This document shows, one piece after another, positions 36,113 through 46,984 of a stretch of 64,000 bases of DNA. The DNA lies in contig OZ020307.1 of NCBI GenBank assembly GCA_963971305.1, positions 8,259,501 to 8,323,500 of the forward strand, given 5' to 3'. Position 1 is the stretch's first letter. Each line of letters begins with the position of its first letter. This stretch comes from Arcuatula senhousia. Its lineage: Eukaryota > Mollusca > Bivalvia > Mytilida > Mytilidae. The notes under the pieces were generated by a model. The model was not told the DNA's origin. It searched no databases and saw only the letters and a list, made by a program, of their open reading frames with translations. The translations under genes were made by a program, and so were the position numbers.

Positions 36113-36374
36113 CTACAAAAACAATTGGCATGGATACTCAAGGTATAATTGTGAAAAATAAAGCCACAGTTCATGTCATTAGTTATATATTTGATGAATT
36201 ATGGTATTTTTCTAACCATTGTAAGCAATTCTAACCTTCATGTACAAATTTTAATTTTTTTCTACTTTCAAAGTTAGACGTCTCCGTTCGGGCTCGCAGA
36301 AAGCTCAGATTGTCGTAAAAGCGATCATAAAGGGTATTTCGAGTCGAAATGACGTCTAGTTAGCAGTCAACTGA

Positions 36375-36560
36375 GTGACCAAGGAGTGTATTCTATGTGG
36401 GGTGGTCCTAATGCGTGGGCTGTCAAGTCATCAAACGAAAGGATCGAGTGAGCGCGGGCCGCAGTTGACCAATTTATGTTGGGGATGCTTCATGCACGTA
36501 AAAGACCTTTTCGTGGACCGCCACGTAGTACACAGCATATGCTTAATTGTCCGCCCCTAC
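36375..36560 (+). repeat. second copy of the CTTCATGCACGTAAAAGACC-core repeat
   Basis: Core at 36490-36510 on the + strand. The flank GGAGTGTATTCTATGTGGGG has no clear equivalent in the 26150 copy. It lies just upstream of coding exon 1 in the first intron. Confidence 0.55.
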
Positions 36561-36913
36561 CGACTCTCCCCCTTTTCCAGCGTTTCTTTGTTTTCCTACC
36601 CAACCAAATATTTTAAATTATCATTTCATGATCCTTTTATCATCCTATTCATGTCCATAACCTTGTTGCTACGATGTAAAACACCAACTCACTCGTCGTA
36701 CGAGTTGTAACAATAGAACTTGAATCTTTAAAATGATCCAATCACTTCATTGCCTGGATCCATGTATACAGTTTATTTCTTTATTAAAGAAAAATCATCG
36801 ACTTAACATGTTTTACTTATTAACCAGAATTGGTTTGAACCTTGTTACTTGGTCAAATCAGTTGTTTAGTCTACGGATGAAATATGGCAATCAATGGCCG
36901 ATTTGTAAGAAAA

Positions 36914-38092
36914 ACAAGAGGCTCCCAGGAGCCTAAATCGCTCACCTGGTCTTGATGTCAACCCTATATTTTGTAGAGCTAAATGAGCTGAACATTTAAG
37001 CAAGCAACAGTTTTTCTTTATCTACTATAGTTTTCATTCTATAGACCAAAAACACGAAAAACCGTTATTTTAGGGGCCGTAACCCCTATAAGGGTCATCT
37101 GACAACATCGACCCTATGGAGACTTTTGTAGAGCTTTATGCACTGAACATTTAAGCAAGCAACAGCTTTTCTCTATCTGCTATAGTTTTTATTCTAAAGG
37201 CCAAAAACATGAAAAAGGTTATTTTTGGGGCCGTAACCCCTATTAAGGGTCATCTGACAACTTCGATCCTATTAAGACTTTTGTAGCGCTAAACAAACCG
37301 AACATTTAAGCAAGCAACAGCTTCTCTCTATCTGCAATAGTTTTCATTCCATAGGCCAAAAACATGAAAAAAACATTATTTCAGGGGCCGTAACCCCTAT
37401 AAGGGGTCATCTGACAACTTCGACCCTATGGAGACTTTTGTTGAGCTAAATGAGCTGAACATTTAAGCAAGAAACAGCTTTTCTCTATCTGCTATAGTTT
37501 TCTTTCTATAGGCCAAAAACATGAAAAAACATCATTTTAGGGGCCGTAACCCCTATAAGGGGTCATCTGACAACTTCGACCCTATGGAGACTTTTGTAGA
37601 GCTAAATGAGCTGAACATTTAAGCAAGCAACTGCTTTTCTCTGTCTGAAATAGTTTTCATACTACAGGGCAAAAACATATAAAAATGCTATTTTTCACCT
37701 TTAAGGGGTTGTAACCCCTAAAAGGGGTCATCTGACAACTTGGACCAAATGAAGACTTTTGTAGAACTTTTGATGCTGAAGCAGTAGGGTGGCATCAGAT
37801 TTCATCTATCTCTTATACTTTTTGATTAACAAGCCAAAAACAGTAGTCTGACCCCCCTGGTCTATTTTTAGCAACGGCGGCCATGTTTTTTGACGAATCA
37901 AAAATCCCCACATCAGTTCTGTGGGGGACACCCAAAAGTACCACCAGACCAAATTTGGTTTGAATCTGTGCTGCCATTTCAGAGGAGAAGATTAAGTTTG
38001 AAGAAAAGTTAACGACGACGGACGACGACGACGACGACGACGGACGCCAAGTGATGGCAATAGCTCACCTGGCCTTTGGCCAGGTGAGCTAA
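36914..38092. mobile_element. Helitron-like non-autonomous element, complete copy
   Basis: The 5' end is ACAAGAGGCTCCCAGGAGCC (hairpin GGCTCC/GGAGCC at 36920-36933), followed by TCGCTCACCTGG. The 3' end is a 13-bp perfect hairpin with a TTT loop (38062-38074 with 38078-38090), ending in CTAA (38089-38092). A 3' hairpin followed by CTRR is a Helitron trait, but the 5' end is not the usual TC and the GCTCACCTGG word is inverted between the ends, as in Helentron-type elements. It contains a five-copy ~156-bp tandem repeat and a GACGACGACGG run near 38010-38045. No gene. Confidence 0.65.
36960..37780. repeat. five-copy ~156-bp tandem repeat inside the Helitron-like element
   Basis: Units recur with GGGGCCGTAACCCC at about 37074, 37228, 37385 and 37540, and a diverged GGGGTTGTAACCCC near 37705. 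Each also has GAACATTTAAGCAAGCAAC and TCATCTGACAACTTCGACC. The central units are much more alike than the last. Confidence 0.9.
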
Positions 38093-38591
38093 CTAGAAAA
38101 GAATTGGAAAAGCAGCAAAAATTGCTGGATACATTTTCAATATTAATACTGATAAGAACATCACTCTAACTCAAATTGAAAGACATGCTTTTCAATCAAA
38201 GGTACATGACGATTGTATAATCGATAATGAATAAATATTCATATATGTTTTTAGTTCTAGCATGTCTACAATGAAACAATTAAAAATGGTTCCAATAGGA
38301 CATCCGAATGTCAGAAGTCCGAAAGGCATAGACAACCAGTTAACACAAACAAGAACAGCACGAAGAATTAAAAACAAACACAAGACACAAAAACAACTAA
38401 ATAGCAATTAACATACGTATGTGTCGCAAAACAGGGTCTGTTCTTTACGGGTTTCCAGTACCCGGTAATGAACAGGGTCAAACACTGATTTAATATGAGT
38501 CCATCATCAGATTTTCATATGAAAACAACCATGCAACTTCCAAACTTTAATGTTCATTTTTTTTCCAAATTTTAGTTGAATAGGCGAAAAC

Positions 38592-39080
38592 TAGCTACAA
38601 TAATGTAGCTCCTTTGACATCTTTGATTAGGCGGAGCTACAATGCGGTCCCATTTCTCGTAATGGAGCAAATCGAATTTCTTTTTCCAACTCAAACAAAG
38701 CTTCAAGATGGTTCGAAATTACCAATTACACTCTGGATAACATTGAATTAATCATAATTTTGGTCGAAAGTCGTAGATAAATATTAATTTGTTAGAAAAC
38801 CAACATTTTCAAAATTCTGATCCTGAACTTCATTATAAAGTTCAAGATCCTTCAAAAATTGATATTTTCACAAAAATCTTTTATATTGTGCAAAATGTCG
38901 GAAAATTCTGAATTCGTCATTAAAATACTACAAGCAATATTTTAATACCAAATTTGACGTCTAATGGATTGAATTGCGCCCGGTGTGATTTCACTTTCGG
39001 CGTTGCTCCGTTACGAGCAATGGGACCGCATTGTAGCTCCGCCTAATCGAAGATGTCAAAGGAGCTACATTATTGTAGCT
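38592..39080. mobile_element. 489-bp Mutator-like miniature element with 10-bp target duplication
   Basis: Terminal inverted repeats of roughly 85 bp (starting AGCTACAATAATGTAGCTCC at 38593; right arm ending at 39080) flanked by AGGCGAAAAC at 38582-38591 and 39081-39090. Duplications of 9-11 bp with long inverted repeats are typical of Mutator-like elements. The very tip (AGCTACA...TGTAGCT) is itself a palindrome. No gene. It lies in the first intron of the amine oxidase gene. Confidence 0.88.
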
Positions 39081-39151
39081 AGGCGAAAACGTACTTAGAT
39101 CATTGAAACATTATAGGAAAATGACTCTTTTGACTGCACAAAATCTGTGAC

Positions 39152-39672
39152 AGGGTCCCGGGGGGGGTAACTTCCTGTATAAATGTGAACGTGGATGTGC
39201 CAAAAATATGGGTAGGTTTTTTTTTGAAAATTTATATAAAAATTGGTATAGTTTAAAGATAATTTTATATAAAAATGGGTATGCTTTTTGTTTTCATTGA
39301 AAAAATCTCTGGTCTCATATAAATATGGGTCATGTTTTGTCCATTTTGATAGATATATGCCCCATGAAATTCTGCACCAGCAATAAACTGATAGAAAAAA
39401 ATCTTCAACTCCAATTATATTTGGCAACAATTAAGAGCCATTATATATCATTAATCAAAAAAAAATTACTGTAATACAGTTTACAAAATATAAAGATAGG
39501 TCATAAAAATGTCTATTTTATATAAATATTGGGCATGAAAATTGTCGATTAAATATAAAAATGGGTCATGCAAATTGGAAATTTTATATAAATATGGGTA
39601 TTGAATTCATATTAAAAATGGCACATCCCCACCCAATAAAGTACCAAGTTACCCCCCCTCCCCGGGGGATAG
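39152..39672. mobile_element. ~520-bp TIR element with CCCGGGGGG ends and ATAAATATGGG repeats
   Basis: The left end GTCCCGGGGGGGGTAACTT ... GGATGTGCCA is inverted at the right end (TGGCACATCCCC ... AAGTTACCCCCCC ... CCCCGGGGGA). The interior repeats TTATATAAAAATGGGT-type words in both orientations. A related CCCTCCCCCGGGAGTAC end lies near 39765-39785. Non-coding. Confidence 0.75.
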
Positions 39673-39944
39673 GGTATGGTTTTGTATGTTTTGAAGTCAC
39701 AAATAGGTCACTGTTTGACAACCTTAATTAATATCTGAACATAAGTATACAACATATAGGAAAGTATCCCCTCCCCCGGGAGTACAATAATAACAGACCA
39801 ACTTATGGAAATGAAAAACTACCTAAAAATTAAAAGATTGTGAATTGTTACCATAAAGGTCACAATATAGAACTTTTTCAGAATGGCTTATTCTGATAAG
39901 AGATTTAAAAATATTAATTTGCAGAGTTAAAAGTTTTCACTTAC

Positions 39945-39980
39945 CCTTTGACAATGTGTCCTACTGGCTTTGTACGTCAA
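39945..39980 (-). other. probable 5' untranslated first exon of the amine oxidase gene
   Basis: Coding exon 1 begins at a splice acceptor, so an upstream exon is required. On the minus strand a consensus donor AAAGG|GTAAGTGAAA lies at 39945/39944. The start is put about 25-30 bp after the TATA box. This is inference from signals; other first exons are possible. Confidence 0.45.
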
Positions 39981-40000
39981 CGTGCTATTAGTTTTTGGCC

Positions 40001-40011
40001 CTATTTATATA
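40001..40011 (-). promoter_or_regulatory. TATA box candidate for the amine oxidase gene
   Basis: Minus-strand TATATAAATAG, about 30 bp before the proposed transcription start and 57 bp before the GTAAGT donor. In AT-rich DNA a chance match is possible; its spacing to a good donor is the supporting point. Confidence 0.4.
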
Positions 40012-40900
40012 TTATCACATGTTTGTTTTGTTTACAATGCATCGGCCATTCCCATCACTAAAAATAGATAGAATTTTATTGGTGGATATTTAATATGATG
40101 GTCATTCTACCTTTTATTTTAATTTTGATATAGGAATGCCTTTAGACGAGAACTATTTATCCGTGGGTGACAACGATCGTGCTACCTAGTTATACTTTTT
40201 ACATGGTTGTTTTTCAAGTCACGTGAAATACTTATTTCTTTTCAAGGGTCTCGTGGCTGTCTTTAAGTGCCATTCTCTGTTAGAATCAGGCAATGACCGG
40301 CAATGGGTGAATCATGATTAAAAAAACACACGAGTTTGACTTCAAAATACTGTTCAAAATGCTTAAAAAGTAACAAAAAATGCATTGGCACTTTTATAAA
40401 AGTCAGTAATTTGAGATTTATTTTGGTTGAAACAAATATTGATAGAGGGCAGCAAGTCCCTGTGGTTGAAATGCATATAAAATTTGAATCTAAGGGAGAT
40501 AACTCTGTTAAGTCACACTAGATTCCTATCATTTTAACAGATTTTTTTCTCCATCCTCTTACACTCGAGACAACAACTAATGATTGTTTCTTCATTAGAA
40601 GGCTATTTTAAATGAAAATTTATTGTCAAAACCGTGTGTTTTTAAAATCATGATTCAAAGTTTTTAAATTTTGCCTGATTCTTACAGAGAACTAACTGCA
40701 CTTAAGTTGTTAAAGCTGAAACCGGCTGGTCACTCGAAATTTGGCAATTAACTGACTTTTGTCTTCTTGTAGCATACAGTAACACAGCATGTAACATGGG
40801 TCTGAACTGTTTTATTTTCTCATCTAAGTGGCGTATTTCCAGGACTCTTCGTACTCCTATAAATCTTTATCGTCTCTCAGTCGTTTTGCCGTTGTGGAGT
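40012..40900. other. unassigned stretch
   Basis: Upstream of the amine oxidase gene. No gene recognised on either strand. Confidence 0.5.
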
Positions 40901-40907
40901 GGGTCTC

Positions 40908-43900
40908 GTCCCGGGCATACTATAAAACCTGGCCTGGCCTCATTGGCCTGGCCTGGCCTGGCTTCATTGGCTTCAACCTAGCTCCATTGGCTTGGCCTTG
41001 CCTGTCTTTGGACTTGGCTCGCTTGGTCTTAAATATATATTCATGGGTTTGTGATATTATTTATGATTATTAAGAACACGTACGTGATTAAGAATGGAAA
41101 CAATTAATCCCAAGTAACTTTTCACATTTTCTCTATACAAAAAAAATCATAAAATCCCATCTCGGCGCCATTTAGCCTAAGACCCTTCCCTCATTTCCCG
41201 TTGTCACTTGTGCTCAATTATTTTCATTATTAGAGGTCATGTTTCACTAGGATATGATTCCATATTATTGTTCAATTCAAATCTTGTAATATCTTTCCTC
41301 ATTGGTATGCAACCTTAGGAAGCCTATTAAATATTTGTCTACATCTTTCATTGCTCTGCAATACATGCCAATGTTTATTTTATTAGCCTTTTCATTTTTT
41401 TTATGGCTAAACTTTGTGACTCAAACTATGGTTTGTCATTACCACGTCTTTTTTTATCTTGTAACAGATCTACTCTGTTGAGATGAATTGTATTGTTTAC
41501 AATTTCATCAATCTCTGTAGATTTAACCTCTCTGTATAGGAGTCCGATTTTGAATACTCTAATGATCACGCGGGAGAAACTGATAGAATTGTTTTGTTGG
41601 TAAATGGCTTGTTAAGCTTTGAATTTTTGGCAAACGTATCAATTTGGCTCTAATAAAATGCATTTTAGACATGAAAATGATTACATATGAAAATAAAAAT
41701 ATATGGAAGCTTCGGGTAATAAGTTGTAAAAGATAACTGATTAAACAGGGAAAATCTTGGTCAATTGGTTAAACAGTGAAACATTGACAAAGGTTGCCGA
41801 GACACACACCTAAAAGTAGATTTATAGATATTTATTATTATTGAAGTCGCCTAAGGTATATTTGATATATACAATGATTTTTGTGACGGTTGATGATTGC
41901 TGCCAAGCAAATTATATATATATTATATTATCTATTGAACAATAAAACAACATAAGCATAATAAATTTGGGAAACGCCATATTAAGCCCATAGGATATGG
42001 AAAACGGATATCCATGTGCTAGTCCACCACCGTGAGATTTATAAGATTCATATTAATAAATGGTACATCGCCGCACCACAACGGAGGGACTTAGTATGTC
42101 ATCTTTTCTAGACATATCTGGCTTTGAATCCGTTCAACGGATTTTGCTGAATCATATGTGGTTGTTAAATCTGCTGTTTTCTTCCTTTCAATAGCCTCCT
42201 TCGTCATTTCAAAGATTATGCAATGTTGACTGTCAGATGTGCATGCCCAACTTATTTTTAATATCGAAAATTATAGGCTAAGGGGTCTTTTAATACATGT
42301 GGATGATTTATTCTTGTTTAAACAAAAGAATAAATTGGAGACAGCACTACTGTTAATATTCAAAATTTTAAATTGTTTAAAACTATTTACAGGTGAGTTT
42401 GACTGTTCATTAATTGATTGTTGTTTGTTTAATGTCCCGTCAGCGATATTGCAGCCATAATCGGGACATTAGACATGTTGTTCACATGGACACTATCTTA
42501 GCTTCGAAGTTTTCAATAGTGTCCAGTTCTACAATGTCTGTTGGTAGTGCTTTCCTAGCACGAACTGTTTTTGGGAAGAACTTAAATTTCCTGGTATCGA
42601 TTCTGCTGTTTTCAATTTGAAATGCTCTGTTGTTCCTTGTTCTTAATGTTCTTAGGTGTGGCGTTAGCCTGTTGAGTTTAGGTATGGCTACAAGTACAAG
42701 TACAGACTCAATTTGATTTTTATTGTACTGTTTATATAGGTCAAAACAGTACTGGCTGATTCAACTAGGAGTTTGTCAAGTGAAATATATGCATTTTCTT
42801 TCAATCGATTAATGATATCAAATTTCTGCACATGAAGCTGATGGTTTTGTTAGATGTGTCACAGGTGTTGTTTATGTGCTCTTGCCAAAGTAGTTTGTTG
42901 GTGAAATTGAGTCCAAGATATTTTGCTAATCTTACTGCTTCTACTTTTAAAATATGACCATGAAGTTGATTGTTTGGCTCTATTATTTTAGTTTTCTTTT
43001 ATAAATGATAATTCGGGCTGTGTATTTATCAGGCTGGAACTTCATGCAACAGTCTTCTTCCCACTGGTCTAGTTGATTAAGGTCCTCTTGTTTTGCTTCC
43101 GCATCTTGGGCATTTGATATTGGCAGGTATAAATGCAATCGTATCATCAGCGAATAAGCGTATTGATAGGCTAAGACGAGACTGTAGGTTGTTGATCTAG
43201 TAGATGAAGAGTCTTAGTCCTAATGCTGAACCTTGGGGACACCAGTGTCTACCGAGACTGACTGCATCGGTCGGATGTTACTCCATCTACTAGTATTACT
43301 GCGAGCTGTTTACTTTCTGATAGTCAGCTTTGGGTCCATTTTTTGTTAACAATGTCAAAATGCTTAAATTAATGTATGAGAAAACAAGAATTAGTTTTAT
43401 TGAATTCCTTTGCGATGTCTATAATGAGTATGTTCTGTTGTTTCTCGTCTTATAGAGTTTAAAATATGTCGTCAACCAATTACTAGTTTATCAGTTTGGT
43501 CTCTATCAGGGGCTTATGTGTTCAAACCGTCATGGAGAAGGTAAGATATGGATTCTCCATGATTTGTGATGCTGCTGGCGCTGCTGTATTCTAGAATCTT
43601 ACAGCATATCGATGTGAGGGATATGGGTGTATAATTTTCTGCTTTGGTTTTAGATCATTTCATGTAGGCTGGTGATACGTTAGCTGTGCGCCAGTTATCT
43701 GGTACTTTGCTGATATCCATAAACATATACTAGTATACATACATATATAGAGGTTTTGATGCAATTTCTCTTGGTAATTCTTGAGAATTCTCAATATGTA
43801 ACCTGGTCTCTGGGCTTTATATTGGTAAAGTTGTTTGAGTAATTTAGTCATTCCATTAGTTGTGCTGGTAAATTGATTCATCTTCAGATGGTTCTTATAG

Positions 43901-45004
43901 GTTGACATTCTGTTGGAGTAAGGTCAGTTGCTATCAAAATTGATATGCAATGATGCTAAATGCTTATGCATACTAGTACCAAATATTTATGGTGTCCGAT
44001 AACTGTTTGTTTAACAGACTTTAGAAAAAAAGGTTAACATTGCCCGAATCAGGAAAAAAATTCAAGGGCCATTAGACCGTGACTGCAGTGGCATAGAAAT
44101 AGATTGCTATTCATCTGTACTTGTGTTACTGTAACTGCATGCCATATCTTTTATATCAGTATTAATTGTCTACCATTACTTGATCGCATAAAACAGACTT
44201 AAATATTCAAAACAATTAACTATTATCAACGCCGACGCCAGATTAATGAATCATGATACCTTGGCTTAGTCTCATCTTTCGCGACACCCGTCAAAAGCGA
44301 GACAAAACGTAACTACATGCATGTATTTTGATACATAACTTTCCCCAAATCTTAGAGGCTTATTCCGAGAATTTCCCACCAGATTTCTGCTTATACCGTC
44401 ATAATTAATGAACTTTCAACAATGTGAATAAACAAACAGCCTGATTGTAAGTATTTGTTCATTGTTGAGTTATTAATACATAAATTTGACACTTGGGGGC
44501 TTGGAATCTATTTGTTTTTTAAATATTTTGACACAAAGTTCAGAATTTCATCGTAAAACTCCACGTTTGTCCGCTTTTCACGAAAATTACAAAAAACGAT
44601 TTGAAAAAGTGTCTACACTGGACAAATCTTATAACCGTTCTTCGTAGAATAGGCATACTTTGAATTGAATTATGTGAGCCGCTAGCAGTAAAAAATAAAG
44701 AAATGTCCTAACCTGTCATGACTGAAGCGGTTGTTTTGTACGGTTTCCAACAGTGAGAGGGCTTAGTTCCGGAGTAGCCGGATAAATTATTCTATCAGTT
44801 TCTGACCCGTGATGATGTTTTTGAAACAATAATTAATGTTTCTATTGTTCATCATTAAATGAATAAAACATGCACAAATAAATTATACATTGAAGCCGTG
44901 CATATTTTCAGAGGCCAAGCCAGGCCAATGAAGCTAAGCCAATGAGCCAGGCCAGGCCAATGGGGCCAGGCTAGGCCATGTTTTATAATATGCCCTCGCC
45001 GGCA
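40908..45004. repeat. GGCCTGGC-rich inverted repeat pair, 4.1 kb apart
   Basis: The left copy 40908-41028 (GGGCATACTATAAAACCTGG then repeats of GGCCTGGCC and CATTGGC) is inverted at 44912-45004 (GCCAGGCCAATG repeats, then CATGTTTTATAATATGCCC). They may be the ends of one large element that encloses the LINE remnant at 42430-43910, or two separate copies of a small repeat in opposite orientation. No target duplication was found. Confidence 0.7.
42430..43910 (-). pseudogene. decayed LINE reverse transcriptase (Jockey/CR1-like)
   Basis: Read on the minus strand, 43908-43640 gives SKVPDNWRTA-like and ISLTSICCKILE-like segments, 43260-43100 gives a VPQGSALG-like word then RLFADDTIAFI with the FADD catalytic pair, and 42720-42480 gives the C-terminal KFKFFPKTVRARKALPTDIV segment typical of Jockey-type LINEs. 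Stops and frame changes occur throughout. No endonuclease is left. It resembles the LINE at 48.6-52 kb in type but is far more decayed. Confidence 0.75.
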
Positions 45005-45009
45005 GTGTA

Positions 45010-45175
45010 TATAATCGTCGAGTTCGAGTTCGAGTTAAAGTTCGAGTTCGAGTCATCAGAGTTAGAGCTCAAGTTAAATTTCGAGTTCGAGTCATCAGAG
45101 TTCGAGTTAAAATTTTAGCTAACTTGAAACAGTGATTGTCATGGCAATAATCGAGTTAGAGTTAGCGTTCGAGTT
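45010..45175. repeat. hexanucleotide GAGTTC repeat
   Basis: Imperfect repeats of GAGTTC and variants (GAGTTA, AAGTTC), with a larger unit (TCATCAGAGTT) occurring three times. Confidence 0.9.
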
Positions 45176-45278
45176 ACACAATTTAAAAAGTTAGATGTTT
45201 AGTTTTGAAATAGATTATTACATTATTTACTTTTCACTTTCTAAAATGTCCCCTTGCATTATACTCGTATATAAAAGA

Positions 45279-45412
45279 CGATAATGAGATGTGGAATAAG
45301 TGAACGCAACAGATCGATCCAACATAAAGAAACGGCAATTTAAAAAAATTAAAATGGAAAACTGCCAGCAGTCTTCAACATGGCCAGATTTCGCTGCTCG
45401 CCGTCTTGCATT
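45279..45412. repeat. second copy of the ~125-bp dispersed repeat
   Basis: AGACGATAATGAGATGTGG ... GCAGTCTTCAACATGGCC ... CCGTCTTGCATTGG matches 11640-11768 with scattered differences and a few extra bases. Confidence 0.7.
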
Positions 45413-45759
45413 GGCCCGCAAGACTAAAATATTAAAATACTATTATAGGTATGATTCAAATCTAATAAATGTGCAAATTTACAAAATGTCACAAAGAAAA
45501 TGTACATGTGTACCAAAGGGGCAATCTCATGTAAAAAATCCGCTTTTGTTGGTAATTTTAGGATTGGTAATGAATCTTGTGTATTATATTTTCAAACACG
45601 GGCCAATGCATGATGGCGAGCAACGACCTCTGGTCACATTGAAGGCTGCTGGCTGTGCTCTGTTGTGGATTTTTAAATTGCTTTTTTTACTTGTGAATGT
45701 GATATCACGTTCATTGCAGTCAAATACTATAGCAAGTGGACAATTTGGAAAAAAAGTCA

Positions 45760-45840
45760 AGAAATTGTTTTCAAAAAGCGTACGAACGGACTACGGACGC
45801 CCAGTGATTGCAATAGCTCACCTTTAGGTCAGGTAAACTT
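45760..45840. repeat. 3' end fragment of the Helitron-like family
   Basis: GGACTACGGACGCCCAGTGA then GCAATAGCTCACCTTTAGGTCAGGTAAACTT corresponds to the end of the 36914-38092 element with a damaged hairpin. The + frame at 45300-45827 that crosses this region shows hydrophobic segments but no recognised family. Confidence 0.5.
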
Positions 45841-46071
45841 AAAGCGTGTTTTAATCTATAAATTGTTGCTGAATGTGTATTTTTCTATACGAGTTCTTTG
45901 TCAATTTTGTAGAAATTTAATTGTACATTCTTAATGTTGAGTTTGATTAATAAAATAAATCATGATCTTAAACAAGAACTTGAAAAAGTAAAATAAATGT
46001 GTTAAGAGGTACAAAAATGCATTTCAAAGGCGTGTTATTTTAAGGTATTTCAAAGGAATGAATTTGTCTCT

Positions 46072-46802
46072 TATGGAAAGCCGCTGTGAACCCATCGACG
46101 TCAATACATAATTTCTATATAAAATGTAACTTATGATCGTCGTCGATTTTTTCGGAGACGACATCATTAACATCGCCGATTTATTATTGAGCGGAGACGA
46201 CATCATTTAGCGGAGACGTCAATCATAACTTCTTTTATTATCGTCGAATTTTTCTAACCGAGACGACAATCATAACACTCATTATTATTATCGTCGAGTT
46301 TTTGGTCTCTCTCGGAGACGACACCAATTCATTATTGTGATGTCGTCGAATTTTTACATACCGCGACGACAATCATAACATTTTTTTCCGGCGGAGACGA
46401 CATTACCCTAAATGGATTTTAAAGTAATCCGATCATGTTCTACGAATTACCTTGCCCCATCAATATGATGTCGTCTCCGTTCTGCTTGACTGCGGAGACG
46501 ACAATCTTGGTGGAAAATATCATTCATGATGACGTCGTCTCCGTTCTGCATGGCTGCGGAGACGACAATCTTTGCGGAAAATAATATCTTTTCCGACTTT
46601 GTTTCAAAAGTTACATCCATGTAAACTTCCGGTATAATTTGAGTTGACAGAACTTTTCAAGCACAGTTCACTGTTCTCGATCTACAATTTTGTAATTTGT
46701 CTAGAAATTAAACTATATGAACATTTAAAACAGTCTGCGAGTCGTGGTTATGACAGTGATTCCGTAGAAAACTACATGTAGAAAGTTTAGAATTCTGCCA
46801 TC
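46072..46802 (+). repeat. left terminal inverted repeat of the 9.35-kb unit
   Basis: Contains hairpins GTCGTCTCCGTTCTG...CGGAGACGAC at about 46470-46502 and 46533-46566, and further GGAGACGAC motifs between 46150 and 46400. The inner edge is at GATGGCAG (minus strand), where LINE A begins. Confidence 0.9.
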
Positions 46803-46984
46803 TGGTATCTGGTATCTCGTGTAGATTCCTCCGTTGACTTCGGAGCACCATACAGCTACAAACAGTTGCATGTAGAATAATATATATGTGGTGAGTGTTT
46901 ACATGTCCTACAATCCATGTCCCAAGAAAGGTTAATGTTAATAACGAGAAAACGGTTCATGAATACTGTGAAATAGTGAAATAG

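Noticed and set aside
36960..37780. Five regular 156-bp repeats considered as tandem RNA genes
   Set aside because: No tRNA, 5S or snRNA boxes; they are part of a mobile element.
45300..45827. 175-codon + frame with hydrophobic segments
   Set aside because: It starts inside the dispersed repeat and ends inside the Helitron-like 3' end, so it is a chance frame across repeats.
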